Source of the DNA: DATLFQ01 sp035540915
Lineage (GTDB): Bacteria > Actinomycetota > Acidimicrobiia > Acidimicrobiales > GCA-2861595
Length of the DNA stretch: 7,386 nucleotides
Reading direction: 5' to 3'
NCBI GenBank assembly: GCA_035540915.1
Contig: DATLFQ010000029.1
Coordinates: 1-7,386, forward strand
The position numbers and the translations under genes were made by a program. The notes under the pieces were generated by a model. It did no database searches. It was given only the letters and a program-made list of their open reading frames with translations, and was not told where the DNA came from. Below are positions 7,047-7,386 of the stretch, one piece after another. Within the stretch, counting starts at the first letter, position 1, and every line of letters starts with the position of its first letter.

Positions 7047-7386
7047 ATGACCGACCTCCTCGTCACGGACCCGGCAACCGGCGAACCCGTCGGGGCCTTG
7101 CCAGTCAGCGACGCCGAGATCGCGGTCGTCACCGGCGTGTGTCCCGGCATGGCCCTGGTCGAGGAGGAGACCTTCGGCCCTGTGGCCGCCGTGCAGGTGG
7201 TCGGGTCCTTCGACGAGGCGCTGCACCTGGCGGACGGCACGGTCGACGGACTGGCTGCCGTGGTCCTGACGCCGAGCATGGCCCACGCCCAGAGGGGGGC
7301 GGGCGAACTGGCGGTCGGCACGGTGAAGGTCAACGCCGCCTTCGGCGGCGCGCCCGGTGGTGCGGCCACTCCGACCTGCTCGGATG
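7047..7386 (+). pseudogene. Aldehyde dehydrogenase, internally deleted and cut by the window edge
   Basis: The frame is open from ATG 7047 to the window end (113 codons). It begins like an NAD(P)-dependent aldehyde dehydrogenase: MTDLLVTDPATGEPVGALPVSD matches the DPATGE...VPVAD edge strand. At about residue 26 it jumps to the C-terminal part: VVTGVCPGMALVEEETFGPVAAV (compare VLTGVTPDM...EEIFGPV), SFDEALHLAD, DGLAAVVLT, then GTVKVNAAFGGAPGGAA. Roughly 350 residues, including the cofactor-binding fold, the catalytic Glu and the catalytic Cys, are missing, yet the frame is kept. As read it cannot be an active dehydrogenase. It is either a deletion remnant or an assembly join near about 7122-7128. 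A weak gggaagg ribosome binding site lies nine bases upstream of the ATG. The oxidised substrate cannot be told from the sequence. Confidence 0.72.

Noticed and set aside
6380..7369. A 329-codon minus-strand frame over the right intergenic region
   Set aside because: It overlaps the well-supported start of the synthetase in another frame and is antisense to the aldehyde dehydrogenase segment; its Ser/Ala/Pro-rich product matches nothing.

Overview
The DNA is very GC-rich, with strong G/C bias at third codon positions. It carries a Rho factor with a long Pro/Ala/Gly- and Arg-rich insert typical of Actinomycetota, and a zinc-type ribosomal protein L31. This points to a high-GC actinobacterium. 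Acidimicrobiia or a neighbouring deep class is a guess that would need a phylogeny. The window looks like a metagenomic or otherwise uncultured assembly, because both ends carry broken genes.

Layout, left to right. (1) 1-692: two non-identical pieces of prfA (release factor 1) meet head-on at about 134-140. A 46-codon + strand fragment abuts the first 186 codons of a minus-strand prfA, and neither reaches the PAT or GGQ motifs. (2) 692-817: a short divergent leader region with a GC hairpin. (3) 818-1396, + strand: a small secreted protein of unknown function. (4) 1393-6812, minus strand: a tight block transcribed right to left. In order of transcription it holds a cyclic 2,3-diphosphoglycerate synthetase, a 2-phosphoglycerate kinase, rho, rpmE and an unrecognised 341-aa protein. 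Genes overlap or are separated by no more than 42 bp, and no terminator is visible between them. (5) 6813-7046: a divergent non-coding region. (6) 7047-7386, + strand: an aldehyde dehydrogenase reading frame in which the N-terminal edge is joined directly to the C-terminal part, running off the window.

The most notable content is the pair of enzymes at the head of the block. Together they would make cyclic 2,3-diphosphoglycerate (cDPG) from the glycolytic intermediate 2-phosphoglycerate: the kinase makes 2,3-bisphosphoglycerate and the synthetase closes the ring. This is the route known from thermophilic methanogenic archaea, where cDPG is a thermoprotectant and phosphate reserve. Here the pair is coupled by an ATGA overlap and sits 42 bp upstream of rho, so a solute pathway and the transcription termination factor are probably co-transcribed. 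A four-copy tandem repeat lies exactly at that junction. The usual rho-rpmE-prfA cluster is also altered: a secreted-protein gene on the opposite strand separates prfA from the rest.
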